A stretch of DNA of 64,000 bases, from contig NZ_SDPW01000001.1 in NCBI RefSeq assembly GCF_004135645.1, positions 1,984,001 to 2,048,000 of the forward strand. The letters are read 5' to 3'. This document shows, piece after piece, positions 24,646-32,732 of this stretch; position 1 is the first letter of the stretch; every line of letters starts with the position of its first letter. Source of the stretch: Senegalimassilia faecalis (GTDB taxonomy: Bacteria > Actinomycetota > Coriobacteriia > Coriobacteriales > Eggerthellaceae). The position numbers and the translations under genes are program-made. The notes under the pieces are model-generated. The model worked only from the letters and a program-made list of their open reading frames with translations. It ran no database searches and was not told where the DNA came from.

Positions 24646-26454
24646 ATGAACGATTTACCTGCAGAAGCAGCGGATGCTAGCATGCACGGCAACCGATTTA
24701 CACCGGTGGTTGACACAAGGGCCCAGGGTAGCAACGAACGAGCTTGCGGCCAAAACGAATCCCTGGCAACGCTTCGCCAAACCGAAGTCGCCAATGCAAC
24801 CGGTAACCAGCTTCAACCGGTCGCAGAAACAACCGCCGCCGCCGAAGCACCCGCATCCCAAAACGCTTCCATAACTCCGGGCACCAGCCCGGAAGCAATC
24901 ACCTGCGACGTGGTCATCGTGGGCTGCGGCGTGGCCGGCCTGTACTGCGCGCTTAACCTGCCGTGCCAGCTTTCCGTGGTGATGCTGGCGAAGACCACCG
25001 TCGACGAGTGCGACTCCATGCTGGCGCAAGGCGGCATCTGCGTGCAGCACGACGCTGACGACTACGCGCCGTTCTTCGAGGACACGCTGCGCGCCGGACA
25101 TTTCGAAAACCGCTGCGAAAGCGTAGACCTGATGATTCGCGCCAGCCGCAGCGTCATCGACAGCCTGATTGGCTACGGCGTGCACTTCGAACGCGACGAG
25201 GCCGGCCAGCTGCGCTACACGCGCGAGGGCGCGCACAGCCGCGCGCGCATCTGCTTCCACGACGACACCACCGGCGCCGAGATCACCACGAAGCTGCTGG
25301 CCGCCGTGCGCAAGCTTGGCAACGTGCGCATCCTGGAAAACACGCGCATGAACGATATTCTCACCAGCGAAAACGGCGCGAGCAACCAACGTTGCAGCGG
25401 CATCGCGGCATTCGACGCCGCCGGACGCGCGCTGCGCATCAACGCGCAGGCAACGGTGTGGGCGTGCGGCGGCATCGGCGGCACGTACGAGCGCTCCACG
25501 AACTTCCCCAGCCTCACCGGCGACGCGCTGCACATCGCGCGCGCCCACGACATCGCGCTTGAGCACACCGACTACGTGCAGATTCACCCCACCTCGCTGT
25601 ACACCACCGAGCCCGGCCGCGCGTTTTTGATCTCGGAATCGTGCCGCGGCGAAGGCGCGGTGCTGCTTGATGCGCACGGCAGGCGCTTCGTCGATGAGCT
25701 GCAACCACGCGACGTGGTAAGCGCCGCCATATACCGCCAGATGGAGCGCGAAGGGTCCGACCACGTGCGTCTTTCGTTCGCCAATGTGCCGAAAGACGAG
25801 ATCACGGGACATTTCCAGCACATCTACGAGCACTGCCTGGCCGAAGGGTACGACATCACGCGCGAGCCGATTCCCGTGGTGCCCGCGCAGCACTACTTCA
25901 TGGGCGGCGTGCACGTCGACCGCGCCAGCGCCACCAGCATGCCCGAGCTGTACGCCGCGGGCGAGACAAGCTGCAACGGTGTGCACGGCAAGAACCGCCT
26001 GGCCAGTAACTCGCTGCTTGAGTCGCTGGTGTTCGCACAGCGCGCCGCTTGGGATATCGCGCGCCGCCGTGGGCTTGCCGCGCCGCATCCGCAGACGTAC
26101 GCCGAGCATCCTGCCGGCGCCGACGCGCAGGCATACGAGCGTCTCTGCGCGCTGGCAAGCGAAAAGCTGCAGGCCGCGAGCACGCGGGAAAGCGAAGAGA
26201 CACGGTCGCACCTTGCGACGTGCGAAGCGGACGCACAAAACGACGACGCAACGCACGGCGACAAAGCTCACAATGCACATAGCGCCGTATCACGCCGCAA
26301 CGACGGCGCGCACGTTGCGACATCAAGCTGCTACGACTCCTCCAACGGTGCATATGACGCCGCGTCCAGTCGCCCAGATTCAACGCACCCGACGCCCCGC
26401 GCCGCCAACCCCGCCCACACCACCGCCCGCCAGAAGGAGGCCGTTGTCGCATGA
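24646..26454 (+). CDS. nadB: L-aspartate oxidase with atypical termini
   Basis: NadB oxidises L-aspartate to iminoaspartate for NadA. The FAD-binding DVVIVGCGVAGLYCALNL starts near residue 87, after an 80-residue Thr/Ala/Asn-rich extension. The core motifs SMLAQGGI, HSRARICFHDDTTG, VWACGGIGG, IHPTSLY, GEGAVLLD, HYFMGGVHVD, CNGVHGKNRLASNSLLE are intact. After about residue 505 the helical C-terminal domain of normal NadB is replaced by a hydrophilic low-complexity tail of about 95 residues (Asp, Ala, His, Ser). The start at 24646 lies 11 bp after nadA. Confidence 0.9.
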   Translation: MNDLPAEAADASMHGNRFTPVVDTRAQGSNERACGQNESLATLRQTEVANATGNQLQPVAETTAAAEAPASQNASITPGTSPEAITCDVVIVGCGVAGLYCALNLPCQLSVVMLAKTTVDECDSMLAQGGICVQHDADDYAPFFEDTLRAGHFENRCESVDLMIRASRSVIDSLIGYGVHFERDEAGQLRYTREGAHSRARICFHDDTTGAEITTKLLAAVRKLGNVRILENTRMNDILTSENGASNQRCSGIAAFDAAGRALRINAQATVWACGGIGGTYERSTNFPSLTGDALHIARAHDIALEHTDYVQIHPTSLYTTEPGRAFLISESCRGEGAVLLDAHGRRFVDELQPRDVVSAAIYRQMEREGSDHVRLSFANVPKDEITGHFQHIYEHCLAEGYDITREPIPVVPAQHYFMGGVHVDRASATSMPELYAAGETSCNGVHGKNRLASNSLLESLVFAQRAAWDIARRRGLAAPHPQTYAEHPAGADAQAYERLCALASEKLQAASTRESEETRSHLATCEADAQNDDATHGDKAHNAHSAVSRRNDGAHVATSSCYDSSNGAYDAASSRPDSTHPTPRAANPAHTTARQKEAVVA

Positions 26455-27461
26455 ACTCCATCACGCTGACCACCGTTGCCGAGCCGCTCATCCGCCAAGC
26501 GCTGGCCGAGGACATCACGAACGAAGACGTGTCCACTGCCGCCATCATGCCCGACGCGCGCCCGGCTGCCGTTGACCTGATTGCGAAGGCCGACGGCGTG
26601 CTGTGCGGCCTGGACGTGTTCGAGCGCACGTTCGCCATCCTGGACCCTGCAAGCCGCGTGCAGCGCTTCGCACAGGAGGGATCGACCGTTTGCGCAGGTC
26701 AAGTGCTTGCCACTGTAACCGGCGACGCGCGCGCGCTGCTTTCCGGCGAACGCGTGGCGCTGAACTACCTGCAGCGCATGAGCGGCATCGCCACGTACAC
26801 GCGCCGCGTGGCGCGCCTGCTTGAAGGCAGCGGCACCACGCTGGTGGACACGCGCAAGACCACGCCGAACATGCGCGTGTTCGAGAAGGAGGCCGTCCGC
26901 ACGGGCGGCGGACGCAATCACCGCTACAACCTCTCCGACGGCGTCATGCTCAAGGACAACCACATCGCGGCCGCGGGCGGCGTGCGGCAGGCCGTGGCGG
27001 CGGCACGCGCCTACGCCCCGTTCGTGCTCAAGATCGAGGTGGAGTGCGAAACGCTCGACCAGGTGCGCGAGGCCGTGGAAGCCGGCGCCGACATCATCAT
27101 GCTCGACAACATGGATCACGCCACCATGGCGCAGGCCGTTGCGTTCATCGACGGGCGCGCCGAGACGGAGTGCTCGGGCAACATCGATGCGGACAACGTG
27201 CGCGCCATCGCCGATCTGGGCGTCGATTACGTGTCCAGCGGCGCGCTGACCCATTCCGCACCCATCCTGGACGTGTCGCTCAAACACCTGCGCATGCTCG
27301 ACGAAGCGGGTATAAATGGCGAAGGTGAAGCTTCCACCTGCGCAAACGCAGAATGCGACGAAGGCAAGCAAGCCGAGCAAGCTTCCCCGTCGTCCTTGTG
27401 CGACAATAGCTTCACGGCACATAAATGCCCCGAGCACCCAACCGTAAAGGCAAGGCGATAG
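26451..27461 (+). CDS. nadC: Nicotinate-nucleotide pyrophosphorylase (carboxylating)
   Basis: NadC converts quinolinate and PRPP to nicotinate mononucleotide, the last step before NAD assembly. ALAEDITNEDVST, LLSGERVALNYLQRMSGIAT, DTRKTTPNMR, EKEAVRTGGGRNHRYNL and KDNHI carry the substrate-binding Arg, Lys and His residues. It overlaps nadB by 4 bp with AAGGAGG as RBS. The final 45 residues are a hydrophilic extension beyond the usual end near 290, so nadB and nadC both carry added tails in this organism. Confidence 0.95.
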   Translation: MNSITLTTVAEPLIRQALAEDITNEDVSTAAIMPDARPAAVDLIAKADGVLCGLDVFERTFAILDPASRVQRFAQEGSTVCAGQVLATVTGDARALLSGERVALNYLQRMSGIATYTRRVARLLEGSGTTLVDTRKTTPNMRVFEKEAVRTGGGRNHRYNLSDGVMLKDNHIAAAGGVRQAVAAARAYAPFVLKIEVECETLDQVREAVEAGADIIMLDNMDHATMAQAVAFIDGRAETECSGNIDADNVRAIADLGVDYVSSGALTHSAPILDVSLKHLRMLDEAGINGEGEASTCANAECDEGKQAEQASPSSLCDNSFTAHKCPEHPTVKARR

Positions 27462-27462
27462 C

Positions 27463-28047
27463 ATGACGAAAGCGCAAACCCGCCGCAAGGCGCTTCTGCG
27501 GCTGCTGCGCGAATCCAGCGCACCGCTTGCCGGCGGCGCGCTGGCCGAACAGCTTGGCGTCAGCCGTCAGATCATCGTGCAGGACATAGCGCTTTTGCGC
27601 GAAGCGGGGGCGAATATCGTGGCCACCACGAAAGGTTACGTGCTGGCCGACGCGGCAAGCGCAGCGGAGCAGCCGGAAAGCACCGGTGCAGAAGGCGCCG
27701 CGCCAGCCGAGCCGTTCGAGCGCACGTTCAAGGTGCACCACGGCGTCGAGCAAACGAAACACGAGCTTGAGACCATCATTTCCGCAGGTGGACGCGTGAA
27801 AAACGTATCCATCAGCCATCGCGCCTACGGCCGCGTGACCGCGCCGCTGGACATTTCCACCCAGGCCGACATCGACCGCTTCATGCAAGATATCGAAAGC
27901 GGCAAGTCCTCGCCGCTGTGCACCGCCACCTCGGGCTACCACTACCACCTCATAGCAGCAGACAGCGAAGAGGCACTCGAAACCATCGGCCGAGCCCTAG
28001 CCGACGAAGGTTACCTTGCCCCCTTGCTGCCGCACGAACAGGGATAA
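27463..28047 (+). CDS. niaR: Transcription repressor NiaR (HTH plus 3H domain)
   Basis: Residues 5-60 form a winged HTH (RRKALLRLLRES, LAEQLGVSRQIIVQDIALLREAG). The C-terminal 3H domain has conserved His residues in KVHHGVEQTKHEL, ISHRAYGRVT and GYHYHLI, which bind metal and nicotinate in this family. NiaR represses NAD synthesis genes when nicotinate is present. A linker of about 25 residues near 65-90 is Ala/Glu-rich. The gene is last in nadABC-niaR, with one base between it and nadC, so it likely controls its own operon through the palindrome at 23576. Confidence 0.93.
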   Translation: MTKAQTRRKALLRLLRESSAPLAGGALAEQLGVSRQIIVQDIALLREAGANIVATTKGYVLADAASAAEQPESTGAEGAAPAEPFERTFKVHHGVEQTKHELETIISAGGRVKNVSISHRAYGRVTAPLDISTQADIDRFMQDIESGKSSPLCTATSGYHYHLIAADSEEALETIGRALADEGYLAPLLPHEQG

Positions 28048-28072
28048 CCGCAGGAGTGAATCCCAACAGCCC

Positions 28073-29053
28073 CTACTCCCAGGTTTCGGGCATGCCTTCT
28101 ATCAGCATGAACCTGGTGGCGCTGCCGAGCACCAGCTCGTCGCCGGCGTGAACCTCAACCGGCACCGCCGTGCGCGCACCGGCGCCGCGCGGGGCTTCCA
28201 CGACCACTTCCGAGCCGTCTTCGCCGCTGATAAGCACGGTGCCGTTCGAGCTGCCCATGCCTTCCACGCACCACTTGCCCTGTTCGTTGCACCAAACGCG
28301 CAGGTGATGGCCCGAAACGTCCGGCTCCACGTCGGCGATATCGTTGGGCCCCAGCGCAAGCGCGCCTATCTCGATGCCATCGGACAGCGGTTGCACCCAA
28401 TGCAGCGCGCCCGACACCATGCCGTTCACCACGCGCAACAATCCTAACGCCTGCGCCTGCGAACGCGGGTCGGCCGGCGCCGATGCGCACGGCCCCGCTT
28501 CCATAACAGCAGCCGGAACGGTTTCAAGCCGCCCGCCGTGCACGCTGCGCACGTAATCGAGCACGTAGGCGCACGAGCGCTTCACGTTCGCCGAACAGCC
28601 GGCCGCCACGAACAGCACACACGCCAGCTCCGCGCGCTCCTCTTCGCTATAGCCCGAGCCAGCCACCAGGCGCTCCTGCACGTTGTCGTACAAAGCCAAG
28701 TCCTGATGACAGCCGCGCAGGGCCTGGCGCATCATGTCGCCGCCCGGCCCGGTGATCACGTCAAGCACGCCGCGCGCCGAAAGCTTCTTGCCCTCGCTTG
28801 AGCGCAAACGAGCGCACACGCGCAGCGCCGCCACGCCCCAATCGCTGAAGTAGCGGTCCTGCAGCGAGCCAACGGGCGCGTGCACGATGAAGCGCGACAC
28901 CCACGTGCGGTCGTCCGAGCGCGAAAGCGGGCTTTTCCCATCGGCAAGCGGGCGGCCGGACAGCACCAAGCGCGCCAAATCCTTATGGCTGATGCCGCCG
29001 TAGCGTTTCATCGTTTCGAACAAGGCGCCGCACGGCGTCAGTTCCACAGCCAT
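28073..29053 (-). CDS. FHA-domain protein
   Basis: The 326-residue product has no signal peptide. Its last 95 residues form a forkhead-associated domain (VSGHHLRVWC..., MGSSNGTVLISGE, GDELVLGSATRFMLIEG), which binds phosphothreonine. The N-terminal 230 residues are mostly helical and not recognised. I start at the ATG 29053 (MAVELTP), right after the kinase stop with GGAG before it. It is the last gene of a membrane protein-kinase-FHA operon, so the FHA domain probably reads kinase phosphorylation. No PP2C phosphatase is seen nearby. Confidence 0.85.
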   Translation of the reverse strand: MAVELTPCGALFETMKRYGGISHKDLARLVLSGRPLADGKSPLSRSDDRTWVSRFIVHAPVGSLQDRYFSDWGVAALRVCARLRSSEGKKLSARGVLDVITGPGGDMMRQALRGCHQDLALYDNVQERLVAGSGYSEEERAELACVLFVAAGCSANVKRSCAYVLDYVRSVHGGRLETVPAAVMEAGPCASAPADPRSQAQALGLLRVVNGMVSGALHWVQPLSDGIEIGALALGPNDIADVEPDVSGHHLRVWCNEQGKWCVEGMGSSNGTVLISGEDGSEVVVEAPRGAGARTAVPVEVHAGDELVLGSATRFMLIEGMPETWE

Positions 29054-29057
29054 CCCG

Positions 29058-30956
29058 TTACGCTCCTTCGCTTGCTTGCGCGCCGCCCGCACCGAGCTGC
29101 GCATCGTCGATCTCGTACTCCGGCTCAACATCGGCTTCCGCAGCATCCCGCGCCGCAGCCTCAAGCGCCGCCGCACGCGCAGCGGCAAGAGCGGCGCCAT
29201 CAAGCGCCGGGCCGCCATCAGGAAGCGCGCGCAGCCGTTTGACCTGCGGTAACGCAACATTCAATGCATAATCGGCCACCAGGACGAACCATCCAGCCGC
29301 CATGGCGGCCACCAGCGCCGCCGCCAAGCCATCGGCTTTCTGCGCCAGCTGGAACTGCAGGCAGCCCAGCAGCTTGAACCCCGCTGCGCCCGCAACCGCA
29401 ACACCGGCCGTACCGCGCAAAAACCCTGCGCGCGTGCGCGACCCGCCTGCCCGAAGCGCCAAGCCGGCAAGCGCAGGCACCGCCAACGCAGCCGTAACCG
29501 CCACTCCCGGAACCGCGCCTTCCCAGAAGGCGCCGCCCAGCGAAAACGAAGCTGCCGCGCCGTTCACCAACACGCCGGCGGAAATGGCCACCGCGGCAAG
29601 CGCAACCGCCGCCACGCACTTCGCCGTTATGCGCACAAGCGAAAGCGCGCCGTTCGGCGCATCGGGAAACCCGCCGATCAAGCCGCCGGGCACGCAAGGC
29701 ACCAGGGGCTTTCCCGAAAGCGAGCGCTCGACGTTTTCGGCATAGTGCACGGAAAACGACGACAGCGCCTCGCGCACGGCCGCGGCCGCCGGACGGTCGG
29801 CCTGCTCGCGCGCCAGGCAGTCGGCAAGCACCTCGGCGAACATGCGGTCCACAAACGTGAGCGCATCGGCCGCCTCCGCAACACTTGCCGGCGCGGGCAG
29901 CTTGTCCTGCGCCTGCTGCACGGCCACCGCAACCTCGGGCTCGCGCGCCAACACGTCCACCAGCGCATCGGCGTCCTCGTGCGCCATGACCGCCGGCGGC
30001 GCAGCCGCAGCCATTTTCGCGCGATACGGCGAAAGCGGCCGTCCATCGTCCGACAGGCCATGCAACTCGTACGGCGCATGCCCGCTGGCCAGGCGATACA
30101 CCACACTTGCTGCCGCATACACGTCGATAGCAGATGATTTCCGCAGCTCATCAAGGCCCGGAATGTCGTCGCTGAGCATCTCGGGCGGCGCATAGTCGGC
30201 CGTGGCCCCGCGGAACACCGCGTTTTCGCGCGTGAACGACGTGGCAACGTCCACATCGGCAGACGACCCGAAATCGATAAGATACAGGTCGAACACGCCT
30301 TCCTCAACCTGCTGCGCCAAACTCAGGCGCGACGTGCGCACCATGACGTTGCGCGGGCTGATATCGCGGTGCACGAACCCGCCTTCAACGAATCCCATGC
30401 GCGCCACCAGGTCGAACAGGTCGCGACCGATGTGCGCCGCCACCAGCGGCGACACCCGACCTGCCCCGTCCACGGCAAGCGTGCGGCGCACGCGATCAAG
30501 CGTGACGCCTTCGACCCACTCCATGACGATGCACGGCACGCCGGCAACCTGGCCGCGGCCGAACAGGCGCGGAAAGCCCTTCAAGCCCGAAAGCTTCGCG
30601 TGGCATTCATACTCGCGCTCAAACGCCGCCCGGGCAGCGCGGACGCGGCGCGCATGCTCCTCGTCGGATTCCGCACCATGACGCTGCGGGTCGGCCAAAA
30701 GCTTCAGCGCCACGTGCTCGCCCTGCGCGTTGCGCGCGTGCTCCACGCGCCCCGTGCCGCCGCTGTGGCCTTCGCCTTCCAGCACGAACAACGTGACGAA
30801 ACGACGCCGATACGCCGCGCGATCGGCATCAGCCAGCACAAACGGCGCCTCGAAACCCTCAACGCGCGCGACGCGCATAGCCGGCGCGGCAGACGCAACC
30901 GCAAGCGACCCTGTTCGCGCATTGCGACCGCTCGCATTTCCACTCCACCCGCTCAT
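29058..30956 (-). CDS. Eukaryote-like Ser/Thr protein kinase with four-helix membrane domain
   Basis: Residues about 45-400 form a protein kinase: glycine loop GEGHSGGTGRV, VALKLL with the ATP-anchoring Lys, FVHRDISPRNVMV catalytic loop (Asp present, Lys replaced by Ser), LIDFGSS and YAPPEM. From residue 440 there are about four hydrophobic helices, then a short acidic C-terminal tail. It lacks PASTA repeats, so it is unlike the usual PknB. The ATG overlaps the upstream membrane-protein stop as ATGA. The activation segment appears complete, so activity is likely. Confidence 0.88.
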   Translation of the reverse strand: MSGWSGNASGRNARTGSLAVASAAPAMRVARVEGFEAPFVLADADRAAYRRRFVTLFVLEGEGHSGGTGRVEHARNAQGEHVALKLLADPQRHGAESDEEHARRVRAARAAFEREYECHAKLSGLKGFPRLFGRGQVAGVPCIVMEWVEGVTLDRVRRTLAVDGAGRVSPLVAAHIGRDLFDLVARMGFVEGGFVHRDISPRNVMVRTSRLSLAQQVEEGVFDLYLIDFGSSADVDVATSFTRENAVFRGATADYAPPEMLSDDIPGLDELRKSSAIDVYAAASVVYRLASGHAPYELHGLSDDGRPLSPYRAKMAAAAPPAVMAHEDADALVDVLAREPEVAVAVQQAQDKLPAPASVAEAADALTFVDRMFAEVLADCLAREQADRPAAAAVREALSSFSVHYAENVERSLSGKPLVPCVPGGLIGGFPDAPNGALSLVRITAKCVAAVALAAVAISAGVLVNGAAASFSLGGAFWEGAVPGVAVTAALAVPALAGLALRAGGSRTRAGFLRGTAGVAVAGAAGFKLLGCLQFQLAQKADGLAAALVAAMAAGWFVLVADYALNVALPQVKRLRALPDGGPALDGAALAAARAAALEAAARDAAEADVEPEYEIDDAQLGAGGAQASEGA

Positions 30957-32200
30957 AAGCTGATACTCGCAAGCACTTCGTTGAGCTGGGCGGCCGTTAC
31001 GCTGTTACCATTTGCATCTTGGTCGTTCCAAATGGGCTCCATCCAACGGTTGTAACCATCGGCGGGGTTCGCATACGCCAGGTTGAGGTTCCACGCGTTG
31101 TAATACGGTGTAAGCGCCTGGTCAAGCGCAATATAGGCACGCTGCAAGTTGCCTTTCTGATCGGTCCAGCGCGACCCCTCGGGACAGTCGTAGTTGCGTA
31201 ACATAAGGAAATCAGTAAGCGTTTGGCTATCGATAGCCGAGCACTCGTCGTAATCCGCCTGGCGCACGTCCAGCGAACCATGCAAGGCGTCGCTGCCGAA
31301 CGAGCCGATGGCCGCGTTCAGGCGCGACACGTAGGTGTTCACGCGGTTCAAATGATCAACCAACAGCGCGTAGACCTGAGCTTCTTCTGCTTCAGAAGGA
31401 CCCGAGGGCGTAGGCGTTTCCGACGACCCGCCGGACGCAGAGCCGCCTGAAGAGGAGCCGCCCGCCGTTGAATCGCCGCCAGTCGCGCCAGAACTCCCGC
31501 CGCCAGCCGCGCCCGCGCCCGACCCCGACCCGGACGAAGCGGAGCTGCTGGAATTCGATCCCGCATTCGAAGCGGCGCTGGACGAAGGGGTCTTCGAAGC
31601 CTCCACGGCCTTCGTAAACGACGCGTCAACCGCGCCGGACGGCGAACCCGCAGCAAGCGACCCCGCACCCAGCACGCCACCGAACGCGCCAAGCCCCAGC
31701 GCTGCCGAAACAGCGTTCTGTTCAGCAACCTCTTGTTGGTCAACGGGCCCAACATTGCGGGAAGGCCCATCGGACGAAACGACGCTGAGTTTCGCGGCAT
31801 CGTCGGTCGACGCAAACGCAAGTCCCAAAGGTACAAGCGAAGGGACCGGAGGCTCGTACAGCAGGCCGGGGATGGTGGACACATATCCCGCCACACCGCC
31901 GACAAGCAGCGTGAAGGAAAACAGAGCAAGCGCCGTCATAGACGCAGGAACGCCCGCTTGCCAGCGCAAACGCCGCGCGCGGCGCGCCGGCCGGTTCGTG
32001 CCGGAAAACGTTGGCGTGGGGCTTGGACTTGGAAGCGGGCTGGCGCTGCGAGCAGTCGAAGGCGTTGCCGCGCCCGAAGCCTCGCCGCCACCCGCAAGTT
32101 CGCCTGCGGTGTTACTTTCGCCGCAAGATGAAGCAGCTGCACCGTCGATTCGCTCGGCGGCATCGCTTTCGCCGCGCACCGTTTTGCGCTCCTCGTCCAT
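30953..32200 (-). CDS. Single-pass membrane protein with Ser/Gly-rich extracellular linker
   Basis: The product (415 residues) has a cytoplasmic N-terminus rich in Ser, Pro and Arg, one transmembrane helix near residue 90 (ASMTALALFSFTLLVGGVAGY), a long Ser/Gly/Ala linker (about 195-270), and a C-terminal globular domain of about 145 residues with Trp and Tyr (LTPYYNAWNLNLAYANP, NRWMEPIWNDQD). I do not recognise the domain. It is coupled to the kinase by a 4-bp overlap, which suggests a sensor or substrate of that kinase. RBS AAGGGGG precedes the ATG. Confidence 0.75.
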   Translation of the reverse strand: MDEERKTVRGESDAAERIDGAAASSCGESNTAGELAGGGEASGAATPSTARSASPLPSPSPTPTFSGTNRPARRARRLRWQAGVPASMTALALFSFTLLVGGVAGYVSTIPGLLYEPPVPSLVPLGLAFASTDDAAKLSVVSSDGPSRNVGPVDQQEVAEQNAVSAALGLGAFGGVLGAGSLAAGSPSGAVDASFTKAVEASKTPSSSAASNAGSNSSSSASSGSGSGAGAAGGGSSGATGGDSTAGGSSSGGSASGGSSETPTPSGPSEAEEAQVYALLVDHLNRVNTYVSRLNAAIGSFGSDALHGSLDVRQADYDECSAIDSQTLTDFLMLRNYDCPEGSRWTDQKGNLQRAYIALDQALTPYYNAWNLNLAYANPADGYNRWMEPIWNDQDANGNSVTAAQLNEVLASISL

Positions 32201-32260
32201 ATCGCACCCCCTTCGCTTGTTCCCGGTTACCGTCTCGAAAGCGCCAAAGCCGACCCGGCT

Positions 32261-32722
32261 TTACGCCATGTTCGGCCAGCCCTGTTGCCGCAGTGCCTCG
32301 TACGCGGCAATTGCCACCGAATTGCTTAAGTTTAAGCTCCGCATACCCTCGCGCATAGGGATGCGCACGCAGGCGGAAGCGAATCGTTGCATAACGGCCT
32401 GGTCAAGCCCACGGCTTTCGCGCCCGAACACCAGATAGGCGTCCCGCCCGTAGGACACGCTGGCGTAGCTGGCCTGCACATGCCCCGTGAACAGGTGCAG
32501 CTCATCAGCGGCATGCGCTTCGAAGAACTCGTCGGCGCACGACCAGCGCACGATGTCCACGTCGTCCCAATAGTCGCAGCCGGCGCGCGCCAGGTTGCGC
32601 TGCGTCACGGCGAACCCCATGGGCTCCACCAGGTGCAGCCGCGCGCCGATGCACGCGCACGTGCGCGCCACGTTGCCCGTGTTCTGCGGAATCTCGGGTT
32701 CCACCAGCACGATGTTCAGCAC
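32261..32722 (-). CDS. trmL: tRNA (cytidine/uridine-2'-O-)-methyltransferase TrmL type
   Basis: TrmL methylates the ribose of nucleotide 34 in some tRNA-Leu. The 153-residue product has the SPOUT motifs: IVLVEPEIPQNTGNVART, LVFGRESRGLD, RIPMREGMRSLNLSNSVAIAAYE. I start at GTG 32722 because the protein then begins at the first SPOUT strand. An upstream in-frame extension is basic, low-complexity and overlaps the abc-F gene. Confidence 0.92.
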   Translation of the reverse strand: MLNIVLVEPEIPQNTGNVARTCACIGARLHLVEPMGFAVTQRNLARAGCDYWDDVDIVRWSCADEFFEAHAADELHLFTGHVQASYASVSYGRDAYLVFGRESRGLDQAVMQRFASACVRIPMREGMRSLNLSNSVAIAAYEALRQQGWPNMA

Positions 32723-32732
32723 AGCCTTCGCC

